In this document: piece by piece, positions 17,335 to 24,688 of the stretch
Numbering within the stretch: position 1 is the first letter of the stretch
How the letters are laid out: every line of letters starts with the position of its first letter
DNA from: Sphingomonas psychrolutea
Lineage (GTDB): Bacteria > Pseudomonadota > Alphaproteobacteria > Sphingomonadales > Sphingomonadaceae
Reading direction: 5' to 3'
DNA length: 64,000 nucleotides
NCBI RefSeq assembly: GCF_014636175.1
Contig: NZ_BMDW01000007.1
Location: 62,001-126,000 of the forward strand
Position numbers and translations under genes: made by a program
Notes under the pieces: generated by a model
What the model saw: only the letters and a program-made list of their open reading frames with translations
Database searches by the model: none
What the model was told of the DNA's origin: nothing

Positions 17335-17738
17335 AGTGGCTCGCAATTCTGCTGCTCGCGCTGGCGGCCCCCGCCTTTGCCGACAGCAATCAGCCGCCTG
17401 CGCCGCTTGCCAACGTGCAGTTGAAGGACCCGGCCAAGGAAGCGCAAGCGCAAGCGCTGATGCTCACGCTGCGCTGCGTCGTGTGTCAGGGGCAGTCGAT
17501 CGCCGACAGCAATGCCGAAATGGCAGGAGACATGCGCTCGCTCGTCCGCACGCGGATCGCGGCCGGGGAAAGCTCGCAGTCGATCCGCGATTGGTTGATC
17601 GCGCGCTATGGCGATTATGTCAGCTATGATCCGCCGCTCAGCGCCACCACCGCGCCGCTGTGGATCGCGCCGCTGGCCTTGCTGGCGATCGGCGCTTGGC
17701 TGGCGCGGGCGAGTTTCAAGCGGCGGCGATCCTCATGA
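17331..17738 (+). CDS. ccmH: Cytochrome c-type biogenesis protein CcmH (CycL)
   Basis: A 135-aa protein with a signal peptide (MKWLAILLLALAAPAFA), the redox motif LRCVVCQGQSIADSNA (Cys49 and Cys52), DMRSLVRTRI, GDYVSYDPP and a C-terminal membrane anchor. It acts in haem ligation with CcmF and CcmG. GTG at 17331 overlaps the ccmG stop and has a GAGG upstream. It corresponds to the N-terminal half of E. coli CcmH; the TPR half is encoded by the next gene, as usual in alphaproteobacteria. Confidence 0.95.
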   Translation: MKWLAILLLALAAPAFADSNQPPAPLANVQLKDPAKEAQAQALMLTLRCVVCQGQSIADSNAEMAGDMRSLVRTRIAAGESSQSIRDWLIARYGDYVSYDPPLSATTAPLWIAPLALLAIGAWLARASFKRRRSS

Positions 17739-18382
17739 ATGTGCTGATCCTGCTGGCGGTCGGGCTCGTCGCGGCGAGCGTATTGTGGGCGATGGGCGTC
17801 GCGCGCCGGTTGTGGACGATTGCAGGCGCAGCACTGATGCTGGGCGCGGCGGGCTTCGCGCTGCAAAGCCAGGCGCACCAGCCAGGCAAGCCGACTGAGG
17901 CCGATGTGACGCCGATCTCGGTCGATCCCGGCATGATCGCCTTTCGTGAATTGGTGTTCGCGCCGTCGCGGGAGGACAGCCTCGCCCTCGCCACCGCCGA
18001 TGCGCGGCTGCGGTCGGGCGACGCGCATGCCGCCGCCGAGGGATTGCGCGCCGAAATCGCGCTGCGGCCGGGCAATGCCGTGCTGTGGAGTGGTCTTGGC
18101 TACGCGATTGCGCTGCATGATGGCGCAGTGTCACCTGCCGCGAAATTCGCCTTTCGCCGCGCCGTTACGCTCGCACCGCGGGCGCCTGGGCCAACCTTCT
18201 TCCTCGGCATGGCCTATGTCGATTCGGGGGATTTCGCGGCGGCGCGGCCGGCCTGGGCCTATGCGCTCGCGGTAACGCCCAAGGACGCGCCATACCGCGC
18301 GGATATTGCCGATCGGCTGGCCGCGGTCGACCAGTTCCTGAGAATGTCCGCCGCGCAGCGCGCCGCCGGGGGTATGCGCTGA
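17735..18382 (+). CDS. TPR-containing cytochrome c biogenesis protein (CcmI/CycH-like, short)
   Basis: A 215-aa protein with an N-terminal pair of hydrophobic segments (about residues 1-45) and then a tetratricopeptide-type helical domain (LATADARLRSGDAHAAAEGL, FAFRRAVTLAPRAPGPTFFL, AARPAWAYALAV). In the ccm system this domain chaperones apocytochrome c to CcmF/H. The ATG overlaps the ccmH stop (ATGA). It is shorter than typical CcmI. It is the last gene of the ccm operon and meets a leftward gene one nt later. Confidence 0.82.
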   Translation: MNVLILLAVGLVAASVLWAMGVARRLWTIAGAALMLGAAGFALQSQAHQPGKPTEADVTPISVDPGMIAFRELVFAPSREDSLALATADARLRSGDAHAAAEGLRAEIALRPGNAVLWSGLGYAIALHDGAVSPAAKFAFRRAVTLAPRAPGPTFFLGMAYVDSGDFAAARPAWAYALAVTPKDAPYRADIADRLAAVDQFLRMSAAQRAAGGMR

Positions 18383-18383
18383 T

Positions 18384-19175
18384 TTAGCGCACGACTAGGC
18401 GCGTATAGAGGTGCCACGTGGCGTAGCCCAGCCACGGCAACACTACCGCCAGCCCGATCGCCGCCGGGATCAGCCCGAGCAGCAGCAGACCGGCGACGCG
18501 CAAGCCCCAGCCGAACACTTCGCGCGGATTTTCGCGCACCGCCTTGATCGACGTGCGCAGCGCTGTTCCGGCATCGACTGGTTTGTCGACGACCATCGGG
18601 AAGGATACGACCGCAACGATCAGCGTCACCACCGCAAACGCTCCGCCCGCCAGATTGCCGAGCACGATCAACTGCCAGCCTTCGCCCGTCGTAAACAGGC
18701 GCCCGAAGAAATCTCCGACTTGCATCGGCGCGTTCGCCCCGAAGGTGACGCCGTAAATCGCATAAGCGACGCCGAGCCAGGCGACGAACAGCACCGCCAG
18801 CCCGAATGTCAGCGTGACGAGCGGCCAGCGGCTGCGCCCACCCAGCGGATCGACGAAATGCCACCAGCTCGAATCGCGCCCTTCTTCGCGCCGCCGCGCC
18901 AGTTCGTAAAAGCCCGAGGCGACCGCCGGTCCCGCGATAGACAGGCCGGCGACCAGCGGAAAGAACAAGGGGAGCAACGGCGCGTTGAACGCGAGCGCGA
19001 CGGCGATGCCGCAGATGATCGGATAGAGCAGCCCGAGAAAGATCAGATCGCCGCGCTTCGCCTGAAAATCCTTCCACCCCTCCGCCAGCGCCCAGTTGAG
19101 ATCTGCCGTACCAATCCGCCTGACCTCGGGAAGATCGGCGGGCATGGATGTCGCGATTGCATCGAGCGTGGTCAT
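18384..19175 (-). CDS. DUF2189 domain-containing membrane protein
   Basis: A 263-aa integral membrane protein with about six hydrophobic segments. It carries LNWALAEGWKDFQAKRGDLIFLGLLYP and GPAVASGFYELARRREEG, which are characteristic of DUF2189 (a proposed respiratory-chain-associated family). It ends one nt from the ccm operon stop. An AGAGGA precedes the ATG at 19175. It sits beside tspO on the same strand with an 84-nt gap that shows nothing notable. Function unknown. Confidence 0.83.
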   Translation of the reverse strand: MTTLDAIATSMPADLPEVRRIGTADLNWALAEGWKDFQAKRGDLIFLGLLYPIICGIAVALAFNAPLLPLFFPLVAGLSIAGPAVASGFYELARRREEGRDSSWWHFVDPLGGRSRWPLVTLTFGLAVLFVAWLGVAYAIYGVTFGANAPMQVGDFFGRLFTTGEGWQLIVLGNLAGGAFAVVTLIVAVVSFPMVVDKPVDAGTALRTSIKAVRENPREVFGWGLRVAGLLLLGLIPAAIGLAVVLPWLGYATWHLYTRLVVR

Positions 19176-19259
19176 CGGAAAGATCCTCTCGGCGGTTGCG
19201 GTACGTCCCTCTTTCTTGTTCTGGTACCAAGCTACGCCTCTCGTTCCGTAACGGCAAGG

Positions 19260-19727
19260 TCAGGCGAACGGCGCGTTCAGACGCACGATCGTCCAGTTGA
19301 GGAAGGCGGCAAAGCTGACCCACAGGAAATAGGGCACGATCAGTAAAGCCGCGAATGGCGAAATCGGCCACAGCCCGATGAGCAAGGCGACCAGCGACGC
19401 CCACAGGAACACCACTTCGCCGAGTGCCCAATCGGGTCGTCTGAGCGCGAAGAACAAGGGGCTCCACAGAAAATGGCAGGCCGCATTGACCGCGAACAGG
19501 ATGATGATCGACGTGCGGGCGGCGGCATCGGGCGCGGCGGTCCAGGCGATCGCGGCGGACCAGGCCGCCAGCCCGAGGATGATCGTCCAGGCCGGCCCGA
19601 ATGCCCAGCCCGGCGGCTGCCAGCTCGGCTTGCGCAAAGTGTTGTACCAGCTGCCGATCGGCGTCGCCAAGCCGCCGGCCACGAGCAGGGCAGCCGCGCA
19701 GCCGCCGGAAACGTAAAGAGGATTCAT
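19260..19727 (-). CDS. TspO/MBR family tryptophan-rich sensory protein (copy 1)
   Basis: A 155-aa, five-helix membrane protein that binds porphyrins. It shows GSWYNTLRKPSWQPPGWAF (helix 1 end), the central WTIILGLAAWSAAIAW, FLWSPLFFALRRPDWALGE and a terminal LNWTIVRLN. These match the TspO/CrtK family, which in Rhodobacter moderates tetrapyrrole and carotenoid gene expression. It is divergent from bchI, so the PpsR site in that gap could touch both promoters. A second tspO lies at 59124. Confidence 0.93.
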   Translation of the reverse strand: MNPLYVSGGCAAALLVAGGLATPIGSWYNTLRKPSWQPPGWAFGPAWTIILGLAAWSAAIAWTAAPDAAARTSIIILFAVNAACHFLWSPLFFALRRPDWALGEVVFLWASLVALLIGLWPISPFAALLIVPYFLWVSFAAFLNWTIVRLNAPFA

Positions 19728-19794
19728 CGGGGTCCAATCGTCTTGACGCCCCCCATGCCGCGGCCAAGATTCTGGGGAGTGTCCACTTGTCGTG

Positions 19795-19812
19795 TGTCCA
19801 ACGCATGATACA
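19795..19812. promoter_or_regulatory. PpsR/CrtJ operator upstream of bchI
   Basis: The sequence TGT-CCAACGCATGAT-ACA fits the TGT-N12-ACA consensus of PpsR/CrtJ. It ends eight nt before the bchI ATG. Upstream TTGTCG (19787-19792) and TACACC (19809-19814) could be weak -35/-10 boxes that the operator would cover. Confidence 0.75.
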
Positions 19813-19820
19813 CCGTGTGG

Positions 19821-20801
19821 ATGCGTGTGTCTTTCCCCTTCTCCGCGATCGTCGGTCAGGACGAGATGAAATTGGCGCTGTTGCTGGCTGCCGTTGATGC
19901 GCGGATCGGCGGAGTGATGGTGTTTGGCGATCGCGGTACGGGGAAATCGACCGCGGTGCGCGCGTTGGCGGCGTTGTTGCCCCCCGTCTCTGCGGCGCTC
20001 GCCGGTTTCCACGCAGAAGGATCGGCGCCGCCTGCCCCCAAGGCGACGGTTCCGGTGCCGTTCGTCGATTTGCCGCTCGGCGCGACCGAGGACCGCGTGG
20101 TCGGCGCGCTCGATCTCGAACGCGCGCTGGGGGCGGGGGTCAAGGCGTTCGAGCCGGGCTTGCTCGCGCGGGCGAATGGCGGGTTCCTCTATATCGATGA
20201 AGTCAATCTGCTCGAGGATCATATCGTCGATTTGCTGCTCGACGTGGCGGCATCGGGCGAGAATGTCGTCGAACGCGAGGGTCTGTCGGTGCGGCATCCG
20301 GCGCGGTTCGTGCTGGTCGGCAGCGGCAATCCGGAAGAAGGCGAACTCCGCCCGCAATTGCTCGATCGATTCGGCCTGTCGGTCGAAGTGCGTACGCCGC
20401 AGGATTTGGCAAGCCGCGTGGAAATCCTCAAACGTTGCGATGCGTTCGAGCGGACGCCTGTGGACTTTGCCGAAGTCTGGCGCGCGGCCGAGAAGAAGAC
20501 GCTCAAGCAAATCGCGCGCGGGCGCGCTGGCCTGGCGAAGGTCGCGATGTCCGATGCGATGCTGGCGCGGGCGTCGGGCTTGTGCATGGCGGTGGGGGCC
20601 GATGGCCTGCGCGGGGAGCTGACGCTGATGCGCGCGGCGCGCGCGCTGGCGGCATTGGAAGGCAAGCTAGAGGTGACGCCTGACCATATCGCGCGCGTCG
20701 CCCCGCTCGCGTTGCGGCACCGGCTGCGGCGTGGGGTGCTCGACGAGACCGGCTCGACGGTCCGGATCGAGCGCGCGTTGGACGAACTGGCGGCGGCGTG
20801 A
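19821..20801 (+). CDS. bchI: Magnesium chelatase ATPase subunit I
   Basis: AAA+ motor of Mg-chelatase, which with BchD and BchH inserts Mg2+ into protoporphyrin IX at the start of the bacteriochlorophyll branch. The 326-aa product has Walker A GDRGTGKST (residues 36-44) and Walker B GGFLYIDEVNLLEDH near 124. Arg-finger region residues are in LVGSGNPEEGELRPQLLDRFG. ATG at 19821 is used; a GTG six nt upstream is possible. No Shine-Dalgarno is visible, and the PpsR operator almost touches the start. It overlaps bchD by GTGA. Confidence 0.97.
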   Translation: MRVSFPFSAIVGQDEMKLALLLAAVDARIGGVMVFGDRGTGKSTAVRALAALLPPVSAALAGFHAEGSAPPAPKATVPVPFVDLPLGATEDRVVGALDLERALGAGVKAFEPGLLARANGGFLYIDEVNLLEDHIVDLLLDVAASGENVVEREGLSVRHPARFVLVGSGNPEEGELRPQLLDRFGLSVEVRTPQDLASRVEILKRCDAFERTPVDFAEVWRAAEKKTLKQIARGRAGLAKVAMSDAMLARASGLCMAVGADGLRGELTLMRAARALAALEGKLEVTPDHIARVAPLALRHRLRRGVLDETGSTVRIERALDELAAA

Positions 20802-22603
20802 GCGCGGACGGCCCCGTCGGATCTGGGGTTCGATCCGGGGCATTCGACGATGCGATGCTGGCGGCGCAGCTTTGCGCGTTCGATCCGGTTGGGCTCGGCG
20901 GCATGATCTTGCGCGGCGGCGGTGAGGTGCGCGACGCAGTGGTTGCGGCCCTGCGCGACGCGTTACCCGAGGGCGCACCGGTGCGGCGCATTCCGGCGCA
21001 TGTCGATGATGATGCGCTGCTCGGCGGGCTCGATCTCGGCGCGACGCTCGCGCTTGGGCGGCCGGTGCGGCAGGCCGGCGTGCTGGCGGCGGCGGATGGC
21101 GGGCTGGTGGCGCTGCCGATGGCCGAGCGGATGAGCGATGCGACGGGGGCGCGGATTGCGTCGGTGCTTGATGCGGGGTCGGTCGAGGGATTGGAGGCGC
21201 AGTTCGTACTGGTCGCGCTCGACGATGGGGTCGATGAGGAAGAGCCGCCGCACGCGCTGGTCGAGCGGCTGGCGTTTCGGATCGATCTGTCGGACGTGCG
21301 GCTTCCGATAGATTTACCCCTTCCGCCTTCCCCCGCGAAGGGCGAGGCCCAGTCGCGGGACGACGATGATCAAGCGCCGTCCTCACCAATTAAAGCGTCC
21401 GCGGCTAGGCCCCGCCCTTCGCCGGGGAAGGAAACAGGGGCAAAGATTGGGGAAGGCGAAGTCTTCGCGACCCTTGCCGCCGCGTCGCTGGCTTTGGGAA
21501 TTGATTCGGCGCGCGCGCCGCTGTTCGCGCTGCGCACAGCGCGCGCCGCGGCGGCGCTAGCCGGGCGCGAGGCGATGGCCGAGGAAGACGTGATTCTCGC
21601 GGTGCGGCTCGTCCTCGGTCCGCGCGCGACGCGCTTTCCCGCACCGCCCGAGGCGGAACAGGACATGCCCGAGGACGCCCCGCTCCCACCGCCGCCGCCC
21701 GAAACCGACTCGGGGGAGGAGGAGCAAGGCGAGCCAAAACCCCCCGAGGATGTTGTGCTCGAAGCAGCGCTCGCGTCGCTGCCGCGCGATGTGCTCGAAA
21801 AGCTTGCGGCGGGGCGCGGTCGGCGGCGCGCGGGCGCGGCACGCGGCAAGGGCGAGCGGCGCACATCGCTGCAGCGCGGGCGGCCGATGAGCGCGCGCGC
21901 CGGGGTGCCGCGCGGGGGGCTGCGACTCAGCCTGATCGACACGCTGCGCGCGGCGGCCCCATGGCAGGGCTTGCGGGACCGGGGCGACGGCCCGATCCGC
22001 ATCCGCCGCAACGATTTGCGGATTCGTCGTTTCGAGACGCGCGCGGAAACACTGACGATCTTCGCGGTCGATGCTTCGGGATCGGCGGCGGCGGCGCGGC
22101 TGGCCGAGGCGAAGGGTGCGGTCGAACTGTTGCTGGCCGAAGCTTATGTGAAGCGCGCGCACGTCGCGCTGGTGGCGTTCCGCGGGACCACCGCCGAAAT
22201 TTTGCTGCCGCCGACGCGGTCGCTGACGCGCGCGCGTCGCGCGCTGGCGGAATTGCCGGGGGGTGGGGGAACACCGCTGTCGATCGGGCTCGATGCCGCG
22301 CGCGAGCTGGCCGAGGCGGCGCGGGCGCGCGGACGCACCCCCTTCATCGTCGTGCTGACCGACGGCCGCGCCAATATCGCCGCCGATGGCAGCACGGTGC
22401 GCGCGCGGGCCGAACAGGATGCCGAGCAAGCCGCGCGCGCGATCGGCCAGGCCGGGATCGGCGCAGCGTTCGTCGATACATCGGCGCGACCCCGGCCCGA
22501 GGGCGCGCGGCTCGCGCTGGCGATGGGTGCGCGCTATTTGCCGCTGCCGCGCGCCGATGCCGCGATGATGCACCGGGCCGTCGCAGCGGTGCAGGCAGCG
22601 TGA
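20798..22603 (+). CDS. bchD: Magnesium chelatase subunit D
   Basis: Second AAA+ subunit of Mg-chelatase (601 aa). It has a degenerate N-terminal AAA+ domain (DPVGLGGMILRGGG, VRRIPAHVDDDALLGGLDL), an acidic proline-rich linker near residues 290-318 (DAPLPPPPPETDSGEEEQGE), a strongly basic stretch (RGRRRAGAARGKGERR) and a C-terminal von Willebrand A domain with MIDAS FAVDASGSAAA near 424 and VVLTDGRAN. Residues about 177-212 are encoded by a palindromic repeat (21326-21431) inserted in frame. The GTG start overlaps the bchI stop. Confidence 0.95.
   Translation: MSADGPVGSGVRSGAFDDAMLAAQLCAFDPVGLGGMILRGGGEVRDAVVAALRDALPEGAPVRRIPAHVDDDALLGGLDLGATLALGRPVRQAGVLAAADGGLVALPMAERMSDATGARIASVLDAGSVEGLEAQFVLVALDDGVDEEEPPHALVERLAFRIDLSDVRLPIDLPLPPSPAKGEAQSRDDDDQAPSSPIKASAARPRPSPGKETGAKIGEGEVFATLAAASLALGIDSARAPLFALRTARAAAALAGREAMAEEDVILAVRLVLGPRATRFPAPPEAEQDMPEDAPLPPPPPETDSGEEEQGEPKPPEDVVLEAALASLPRDVLEKLAAGRGRRRAGAARGKGERRTSLQRGRPMSARAGVPRGGLRLSLIDTLRAAAPWQGLRDRGDGPIRIRRNDLRIRRFETRAETLTIFAVDASGSAAAARLAEAKGAVELLLAEAYVKRAHVALVAFRGTTAEILLPPTRSLTRARRALAELPGGGGTPLSIGLDAARELAEAARARGRTPFIVVLTDGRANIAADGSTVRARAEQDAEQAARAIGQAGIGAAFVDTSARPRPEGARLALAMGARYLPLPRADAAMMHRAVAAVQAA
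21326..21431. repeat. Palindromic repeat inside bchD
   Basis: Arms at 21326-21350 (CCTTCCCCCGCGAAGGGCGA...) and 21408-21431 (GGCCCCGCCCTTCGCC...) are near-perfect inverted copies, 22 of 24 positions matching. They enclose about 57 nt. The frame of bchD runs through, adding a low-complexity P/S/K/D-rich stretch after residue 176. The element is absent from the usual BchD architecture as I know it. Confidence 0.8.
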
Positions 22604-23484
22604 GCAAGCCCGAGTGGAACGTCGAGGGCCGCGACTGGCCCAACCGCGCCACCAGCCGTTTCGCCGATACCGGCCGGATGCGTTGGCATGTGCAGGTGGC
22701 GGGAAGCGGCCCGGTGTTGTTACTGCTCCACGGGACGGGGGCCGCGACGCATAGCTGGCGCGATCTTCTGCCGTTGCTGGCAGAGCATTTCACCGTCGTC
22801 GCGCCCGATTTGCCGGGGCACGGCTTTACCACCGGGCGTCCGTCCGGCGGGCTGTCGATGGTCGGCATGGCGCGCGCGGTTGGCGAGCTGATGACGAAGC
22901 TCGATCTCGCCCCCGATATGGTTGTCGGGCATTCCGCCGGGGCTGCGATCGCGCTGCGGATGGTGCTCGACGGGGTTATCGCGCCACAGGCCGTGATCGG
23001 TCTGAACTCGGCGTTGATGCCGTTTCCCGGTCTTGCCGCGAAGCTCTTCCCGACGCTGGCGCGGATGCTGTTCGTCAATCCGTTTGCGCCGCACCTCTTC
23101 GCCGCAATGGCGCGCGGGCCGGGCGAGGCGGGGCGCTTTCTGGAACGCGCCACTGGATCGCGAATCGATGGCGCGGGGGTCGATTTCTACCGGCGGCTGT
23201 TCGCCACATCGGACCATTGCGCGGGCGCGCTGACGATGATGGCGGCGTGGGACCTCGAAGCGCTATCGCGCGACTTGCCGCGCATCCGCGTGCCGGTCCG
23301 GTTCGTACACGGTTCCGGCGATGCGGCGATTCCGCTGGCGTCGGTCAACGACGCGGCGGCGCTGATTCCGGGCACCCGAGTCGAAGTCCTGCCCGACCTC
23401 GGCCATCTCGCGCATGAGGAACGGCCGGACGAGGTCGCGCGGCTGATCGGCGATTTCGCGCAGGCGGTAGCAGTGCGGGAGTAG
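22600..23484 (+). CDS. bchO: BchO, alpha/beta-hydrolase associated with Mg-chelatase
   Basis: A 294-aa alpha/beta-hydrolase-fold protein that accompanies bchID in nearly all purple-bacterial clusters. Its role in Mg-protoporphyrin formation is assumed but not defined. It has the oxyanion loop LLLLHGTGAATHSW, the nucleophile elbow VVGHSAGAAIA (Ser about 112), the acid region VHGSGDAAIP and the His region DLGHLAHEERPDEV, so the catalytic triad appears intact. GTG at 22600 overlaps the bchD stop (GTGA). Confidence 0.93.
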   Translation: MSKPEWNVEGRDWPNRATSRFADTGRMRWHVQVAGSGPVLLLLHGTGAATHSWRDLLPLLAEHFTVVAPDLPGHGFTTGRPSGGLSMVGMARAVGELMTKLDLAPDMVVGHSAGAAIALRMVLDGVIAPQAVIGLNSALMPFPGLAAKLFPTLARMLFVNPFAPHLFAAMARGPGEAGRFLERATGSRIDGAGVDFYRRLFATSDHCAGALTMMAAWDLEALSRDLPRIRVPVRFVHGSGDAAIPLASVNDAAALIPGTRVEVLPDLGHLAHEERPDEVARLIGDFAQAVAVRE

Positions 23485-23488
23485 GACG

Positions 23489-23668
23489 ATGATCGGCAAC
23501 AACCTCGGGATCATCGAAATGGCGATGACGGGTGTGCTCGTGCTCGGCTTCTGCCTGTATCAATATGTCGCGATGACGCGCGCCATCGCCCGCAGCAAGC
23601 GCGACCGTGACGCCTCAGCGGGCAGCGCGGGGCATGCGCATGGTGAGCATCGACTGGACGATCGGTGA
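23489..23668 (+). CDS. 59-aa single-span membrane protein downstream of bchO
   Basis: The ORF begins at ATG 23489, four nt after the bchO stop, preceded by GGGAGTAGGA. It has one hydrophobic helix (about residues 8-28, IIEMAMTGVLVLGFCLYQY), then a basic RSKRDRD stretch and a His-containing tail. Its last 54 nt overlap the end of the convergent crtC. Position and ribosome site make it likely to be expressed with bchIDO. I do not recognise the family; small proteins at this position occur in related clusters, but I cannot name a function. Confidence 0.6.
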   Translation: MIGNNLGIIEMAMTGVLVLGFCLYQYVAMTRAIARSKRDRDASAGSAGHAHGEHRLDDR

Positions 23669-24688
23669 GCGGAACCTTCCGAGCGACAGGCTTTCGTGCA
23701 CCGCACGCACGTCTTCGCCGAACAGCCGCGTATCGATCGCCGAGCGCGCGTAGAAGGGCGCGTCGACCCAGGTCTTGACCACCTTGGGCTGATAGCCGGG
23801 ATCGGCGCGAGTGAGGCGGTCGATCAGCCAGCCAGTGCGCGTGAGCGCCGCGGTCGGCGGTGGCGCGACGTCGGTCCAATTGCCCTGCCGGTCCATCCTG
23901 AGCGCCAGATCGAAGGGCGTGCCATCGACGCGGCGGCCCTCATAGAGCACCGCCACGTCGTTCTTGAGATGCGCGCGCGACCAGTGCCAGTCGTCGAAAC
24001 CGGCCTCGAGCGGCTCCGCGCCGAAATTCGAATCGAAATAGCCGCCACCCGACCAGCTTACGCCGGGGTGGGTCATGTCGACTTCGACGCGCGCGCGGGG
24101 TGCGACCGGATGCCAGCGATGCTTGCCCAGCGGATCGAGGTGGAAACCGGTGGTCCCGATCATCTCGGGATAGACGCGGACTTGCCCGCGCACCGGATAG
24201 GGGAGCGGGGCCGATGTCTCGGCGATGTCGATCACCAGCACGTCGCCGTCCCAATGCAGCGAGCTCGGGCCGATCGCGAGGTGATCGGCATCGCGGCGGA
24301 CGCTGGTGCTCGGGCGTTCGGTCATCGCCCACGCCTTGCCGCGCGGGCCGGTCATCGACACGTTGATCGCGCAGTGGTTTTCCGGGCTGTGGCGCCCGCT
24401 CAGCTTGTAATAGGGCGAGAAGACGCTGCCGATAAAGGCGATGATCGTGAGCCCGTAACGCCCGCCATCGGGTCCCGCGGCGTCGCTGAAGGCGTCGATA
24501 TACCACCAGGCATAGCCGTTCGCGTCGACCTGTACGTCGAACCGAGGTCCTTGAGCAGGATATCGACGGCTAGGCCGCCGCTGAGCGCCGCCATCGGGAC
24601 GCCGGCGCCCGGGTGCGTGCTCCCGCCCGCGCAATAAAGACCAGGGATCGCTGTCCGGGCGCCGGGCCGGCGGAAGGACGCCGCCCAT
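23615..24688 (-). CDS. crtC: Carotenoid 1,2-hydratase (hydroxyneurosporene synthase)
   Basis: Adds water to the psi-end of acyclic carotenoids (spheroidene/spirilloxanthin branch). Conserved parts are GYAWWYIDAFSD, GLTIIAFIGSVFSPYYKLSGR, PENHCAINVSMTGP, WAMTER, AIGPSSLHWDGD and GYFDSNFGAEPLEAGFDDWHWSRA. The family core begins near position 24544 (PRFDVQVDANGY), but no ATG, GTG or TTG exists close to it in frame. The nearest in-frame starts are TTG 24634 and ATG 24688, both deep inside crtD and without a ribosome site, so the given start is provisional. The end overlaps the 59-aa ORF. Confidence 0.88.
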   Translation of the reverse strand: MGGVLPPARRPDSDPWSLLRGREHAPGRRRPDGGAQRRPSRRYPAQGPRFDVQVDANGYAWWYIDAFSDAAGPDGGRYGLTIIAFIGSVFSPYYKLSGRHSPENHCAINVSMTGPRGKAWAMTERPSTSVRRDADHLAIGPSSLHWDGDVLVIDIAETSAPLPYPVRGQVRVYPEMIGTTGFHLDPLGKHRWHPVAPRARVEVDMTHPGVSWSGGGYFDSNFGAEPLEAGFDDWHWSRAHLKNDVAVLYEGRRVDGTPFDLALRMDRQGNWTDVAPPPTAALTRTGWLIDRLTRADPGYQPKVVKTWVDAPFYARSAIDTRLFGEDVRAVHESLSLGRFRSPIVQSMLTMRMPRAAR

